DNA from: Rhizobium pisi
Lineage (GTDB): Bacteria; Pseudomonadota; Alphaproteobacteria; Rhizobiales; Rhizobiaceae
NCBI RefSeq assembly: GCF_003938655.1
Contig: NZ_RJJT01000005.1
Coordinates: 124,001 to 188,000, forward strand
Length of the DNA: 64,000 nt
Reading direction: 5' to 3'
Part shown: one piece after another, positions 62,939 through 64,000 of the stretch
Position numbering within the stretch: position 1 is the first letter of the stretch
How the letters are laid out: each line of letters begins with the position of its first letter
The notes under the pieces: model-generated
Told to the model about the DNA's origin: nothing
Seen by the model: the letters and a program-made list of their open reading frames with translations, nothing else
Database searches by the model: none
Made by a program: the position numbers and the translations under genes

Positions 62939-63949
62939 ATGCGATCAGCAGGTGAAAGATCCGCAGCATACCGTGACGTCAGGCAACCAGACACCAGGCT
63001 CGACCTCGACCGCATTCTTGCGACCAGGGAACAAATTTCATCCGTGTTTCGCGACACACCGCAATTTGCTTGTCCCGCTCTTGGCGACGTGCTGGGCTGC
63101 GAAGTCGTCATCAAACTTGAGACCGCAAACCCGATCAGATGCTTCAAGGGACGAGGGACCGAGGTCGTTATGTCCCGTCTGGCAAGCAGCCCGGATCCCA
63201 AGGCCGCGGTCTGTGCCAGCGCCGGCAATCTCGGGCAGGCGCTCGCATATAGTGGCCGGACACGCGCAATTGACGTAACCGTGGTCGCGGCGACCAGCGC
63301 CAATCCCGCAAAAATTGATCGCATTCGCCGGCTCGGAGCTGCCGTCGAACTGGTCGAGGGCGACATCGAGGAAGCGCGCCAGCGCGCCCGCGAGATCGCG
63401 GCCAGCGACAATGCCTTACTCGTAGAGGACAGCGAAAACCTCGACACCTGCGAAGGTGCGGCGACAATCGGGCTGGAGCTCATCGAAGGGTGCGGCCGCA
63501 TCGACACGATCCTGCTCGCACTCGGCGGCGGCGCGCTGGCCACCGGCGTCGGTCACGTCTTCAAGAGCTTGTCGCCTACAACAGAGGTGGTGTGCATCCA
63601 ACCCAGCGGAGCACCCGCCCTGGCTCTGTCCTGGCGGGCGCGAGACGTCGTCACCACAGACCGCACCGACACGATCGCCGATGGCGTCGCCGGCCGCTTC
63701 CCGATCGCGGCGGTCCTTCAGGACCTGCTCACCGTCGCCGATCACGTGCCTCTCGTCGAGGAAGCAAGCATCAAGGCGGGCATGCGCTTGCCGCATCGGC
63801 ACGCTGGCCTCGTCATCGAGCCGTCGGCCGCTCTCGGCATCGCGGCGATCCTGGAAGACCCCTCGCGTTACCGTGGCAAGCGTGTGGTGGCGGTGATCTG
63901 CGGGTCGAACGTGCTGCCGGAAGCGTTTTCGGAGTGGATAAAGGACTAG
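62939..63949 (+). CDS. Threonine/serine dehydratase-like PLP enzyme
   Basis: The 336-residue enzyme has a fold type II PLP site: lysine in NPIRCFKGRG (near residue 65), SAGNLGQALAYSGR, and GGGALATGVGHVF as phosphate/glycine-rich loop. This is the threonine/serine dehydratase and ectoine-degradation EutB group. Typical catabolic products are 2-oxo acids after ammonia loss. ATG 62939 follows AAGGA at seven bases. It is not in the operon but could act with the OCD gene, a pairing also seen in eut clusters; the link is inference. Confidence 0.88.
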   Translation: MRSAGERSAAYRDVRQPDTRLDLDRILATREQISSVFRDTPQFACPALGDVLGCEVVIKLETANPIRCFKGRGTEVVMSRLASSPDPKAAVCASAGNLGQALAYSGRTRAIDVTVVAATSANPAKIDRIRRLGAAVELVEGDIEEARQRAREIAASDNALLVEDSENLDTCEGAATIGLELIEGCGRIDTILLALGGGALATGVGHVFKSLSPTTEVVCIQPSGAPALALSWRARDVVTTDRTDTIADGVAGRFPIAAVLQDLLTVADHVPLVEEASIKAGMRLPHRHAGLVIEPSAALGIAAILEDPSRYRGKRVVAVICGSNVLPEAFSEWIKD

Positions 63950-64000
63950 GGATAAGGCGACTGCGAGAGGTCCCCATTCCTTCGATCACAAGTCACTAGT

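Noticed and set aside
57401..63949. Ectoine-degradation (eut) cluster
   Set aside because: An OCD and a PLP dehydratase-like gene are present but not adjacent, and no EutD/EutE hydrolase or ehu transporter accompanies them.

Overview
The window looks like an accessory or second-tier chromosomal or plasmid segment of a fast-growing Rhizobium (R. leguminosarum/R. etli type). This is inferred from the GC-rich codon usage, the many ABC uptake systems, the poly-HAMP hybrid kinase, small DUF1344-type proteins and an EcfG-like stress promoter. No rRNA, tRNA, phage, intact insertion sequence or CRISPR array was seen.

Layout. 1-1850 is the 3' part of glgB (glycogen branching enzyme). 1872-5314 is a ThDP enzyme plus aromatic aminotransferase pair with a divergent Lrp/AsnC regulator. 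5333-8153 is a coupled iron/siderophore-type ABC importer. 8313-9074 holds two small stress-type genes, one behind a good EcfG-like promoter. 9242-17230 is a very large soluble hybrid histidine kinase with 11 tandem 92-residue HAMP units, followed by a second hybrid kinase broken by a one-base frameshift. 17275-19069 encodes small membrane and secreted proteins. 19151-25807 is an FtsX-type ABC exporter with two separate ATPases and a secreted partner, divergent from a two-component system. 26000-29648 is treZ-malQ (trehalose and alpha-glucan metabolism). 29841-31714 is a run of small proteins. 31721-36613 is a LacI-type repressor with a twin operator, a periplasmic amino-acid binding protein, a fused permease-ATPase and an FAD oxidoreductase. 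36702-39639 includes kup (potassium uptake). 39692-42199 is a chemoreceptor. 42286-45625 carries ybhP-, ybhN- and clsB-like genes. 45714-48055 is a DUF763 protein and an EamA exporter. 48239-48667 is a rearrangement scar with an MFS-transporter tail abutting the head of an intradiol dioxygenase. 48664-50714 is a divergent LysR/YeiH pair.

The most interesting part is 50813-61495, a tightly packed one-strand operon. In order it encodes a fused CoA-transferase, an SDR dehydrogenase, a MaoC-type hydratase, a HutC/GntR regulator, a histidine-ammonia-lyase homologue whose Ala-Ser-Gly cofactor triad is destroyed, an OsmF/ProX-type (quaternary-amine class) binding protein, an ornithine-cyclodeaminase-like protein, a signal-less PhnD-like binding protein, two permeases and a CBS-tailed ATPase. 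A perfect HutC-like palindrome sits just upstream of the first gene. My reading is that this is an uptake and catabolic system for a betaine of an aromatic or imidazole amino acid (for example hercynine, ergothioneine or hypaphorine). The MIO-less lyase would expel trimethylamine to give an arylacrylate, which the CoA-transferase, hydratase and dehydrogenase then process by a beta-oxidation-like route. The enzymes and motifs are seen in the sequence; the substrate is inference. A membrane protein of unknown function and a threonine-dehydratase-like PLP enzyme close the window.
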